Assembly: GCA_041838435.1 (NCBI GenBank)
Contig: JBGYPO010000125.1
Coordinates: forward strand, 1-6,774
DNA length: 6,774 bases
Source: Aliicoccus sp041838435
Lineage (GTDB): Bacteria > Bacillota > Bacilli > Staphylococcales > Salinicoccaceae
Reading direction: 5' to 3'
The number at the start of each line of letters is the position of its first letter. Position 1 is the first letter of the stretch. The notes under the pieces are model-generated. The model was given only the letters and a program-made list of their open reading frames with translations. It was not told where the DNA came from and ran no database searches. This document shows positions 6,336 through 6,774 of the stretch, piece by piece. The position numbers and the translations under genes are program-made.

Positions 6336-6372
6336 AATCCCAAGATACCAGCAAGTCTGGTATCTTGGGATT
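6336..6372 (+). terminator. Rho-independent terminator of the IS transcript
   Basis: A perfect 15-bp stem (6336-6350 with 6358-6372) encloses a 7-nt loop and is followed by the T-rich TTATAT. It lies after the small ORF and nine bases before the right-end repeats, so it should stop istA-istB-orf3 transcription inside the element. The near-symmetric A-rich and T-rich flanks could make it work in both directions. Confidence 0.88.
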
Positions 6373-6380
6373 TATATGTA

Positions 6381-6471
6381 TTGGTAAGTCTGTTGGCAAC
6401 ATATGGTACATTCCTTGTCATTTGGTGGTAAGAAAGTTGGCAGAGGTGGTAAGATTCTGTGGCAGTAATCA
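6381..6471 (-). repeat. IS right end: inverted repeat with four 22-bp-phased units
   Basis: This is the inverted partner of 3646-3736 (72 of 91 positions). Read on the minus strand, units lie at 6446-6464, 6425-6442, 6403-6420 and 6381-6398, again starting 22 bp apart. The second and third units are nearly identical at both ends, while the first and fourth vary in their middle bases. The tip is GGCAGTAATCA on the plus strand. Confidence 0.9.
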
Positions 6472-6476
6472 GGTCA
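6472..6476 (+). repeat. Right target-site duplication GGTCA
   Basis: GGTCA follows the right tip and matches 3641-3645. The perfect match suggests that both ends arrived in one event and have not recombined since. Confidence 0.88.
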
Positions 6477-6633
6477 TTCAAGTCCTGAAATTACGCTAAA
6501 ATACTACTCTCATTTATGGAGTAGGAGTGACAAATCAATCGCTAATGTCATTACAGGAGACATAGAAATTAATTTGGCAAAAAATTCACAGATCAACTTT
6601 TATGGTAGTCAACACGTTGTAAAATAACATATT
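6477..6633. other. Non-coding DNA between IS and antitoxin-like gene
   Basis: No convincing gene is visible. A small hairpin is formed by CTACTC (6504-6509) and GAGTAG (6519-6524). A possible weak promoter for the next gene is TTGGCA (6574-6579) with TTTTAT (6598-6603), 18 bp apart. A GTG at 6527 has a GGAG-like sequence upstream but closes after 12 codons, and I do not call it. Confidence 0.4.
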
Positions 6634-6661
6634 GCACCTCAGGACAGCTATCCTGGGGTGC
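6634..6661 (+). promoter_or_regulatory. Leader hairpin just before the antitoxin-like gene
   Basis: GCACCTCAGGA (6634-6644) pairs with TCCTGGGGTGC (6651-6661) over 11 bp with a single G-U pair and a 6-nt loop. It lies 10 bases before the AGGAGGAG ribosome site. There is no proper U-tract (CTATATTAATT follows), so it may be an attenuator, an RNA-stability element or a weak terminator rather than a full terminator. Confidence 0.6.
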
Positions 6662-6685
6662 TATATTAATTAGGAGGAGCTATAA

Positions 6686-6774
6686 ATGATGGTAGGCACA
6701 TCAAACGCAAGGAAGCAAAGGAATGCCGTTGTGATCACTATTCCTGCCAAGTTCCAAATTAAAGCAGGACAAAA
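6686..6774 (+). CDS. AbrB/MazE-like antitoxin or regulator, 5' part only
   Basis: The first 29 codons are visible before the window ends. The stretch NARKQRNAVVITIPAKFQIK (7-26) has the pattern of the swapped-hairpin AbrB/MazE DNA-binding fold (basic RKQRN, then VVITIPAKF). This is typical of small PemI/MazE-type antitoxins encoded upstream of a toxin on Gram-positive plasmids. A strong ribosome site, AGGAGGAG (6672-6679), lies six bases before ATG 6686; the next codon, ATG 6689, is also usable with a 9-base spacing. If the call is right, a MazF/PemK-like toxin should follow, but that is outside the window. A stand-alone AbrB-type regulator is the alternative. Confidence 0.6.
   Translation, partial: MMVGTSNARKQRNAVVITIPAKFQIKAGQ

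Larger units (their letters stand above)
3646..6471 (+). mobile_element. Complete IS21-family insertion sequence, 2,826 bp
   Basis: The element is bounded by TGATTACTGCC and its reverse complement, so it starts with TG and ends with CA as IS21 members do. It has long multi-repeat ends, istA and istB overlapping by 4 bp, a third small ORF, a terminator and a 5-bp target duplication. Both genes are open, with their catalytic motifs intact, so it looks transposition-competent. Its length is at the upper end of the usual 1.9-2.6 kb range as I recall, because of a long istA, the small ORF and long ends. It inserted about 118 bp after cadD without breaking a recognisable gene. Confidence 0.95.

Noticed and set aside
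3646..6471. Composite transposon carrying cad
   Set aside because: Only one IS copy is present, on one side of the operon, with its own target duplication; no second copy is seen left of cadC.
6284..6481. 65-codon open frame on the minus strand across the IS right end
   Set aside because: It runs through the terminator stem and all four end repeats and crosses the IS boundary, so its length is best explained by repeat sequence rather than a gene.
6527..6565. Tiny GTG-initiated ORF with an upstream GGAG
   Set aside because: It closes after 12 codons and has no supporting features.

Overview
The window looks like an accessory, probably plasmid-borne, segment from a low-GC Gram-positive bacterium of the Staphylococcaceae/Bacillales type. 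The basis is AT-rich intergenic DNA, strong AGGAGG-type ribosome binding sites, and a CadC/CadA pair that closely resembles the Staphylococcus aureus pI258 cadmium-resistance proteins as I recall them. I cannot name the species, and no replication gene is visible.

Layout: (1) 1-314 has no gene. It holds a cluster of inverted repeats built from four CGTTCnTAAA units, then a metal-responsive promoter with two CadC-operator-like palindromes. (2) 315-3527 is a tightly packed operon, cadC-cadA-cadD, with overlapping reading frames: an ArsR/SmtB metal-sensing repressor, a P1B-type Cd/Zn/Pb-exporting ATPase and a CadD-family membrane transporter. It ends at a rho-independent terminator (3540-3578). 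(3) 3646-6471 is a complete 2,826-bp IS21-family insertion sequence flanked by a 5-bp target duplication, GGTCA. It carries istA (DDE transposase), istB (AAA+ ATPase), a small third ORF and its own terminator. (4) 6477-6774 is the far side of the insertion site: about 210 bp of non-coding DNA with a hairpin, then the first 29 codons of an AbrB/MazE-like antitoxin-type gene that runs off the window.

How it works together: metal binding by CadC should release the promoter at about 250-300, so that efflux ATPase and transporter are made together. The IS sits just beyond the cad terminator, so it leaves the operon intact. It separates cad from the antitoxin-like gene, which was originally about 0.3 kb from cadD.

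The least ordinary structure is at the left end of the IS. The istA Shine-Dalgarno sequence is the right arm of a perfect 12-bp inverted repeat, and the left arm of that repeat contains a consensus TATAAT. Transcripts entering from outside would carry both arms and could hide the ribosome binding site, while transcripts started at the element's own promoter would lack the left arm. Both IS ends also carry four transposase-binding-like repeats spaced exactly 22 bp apart.
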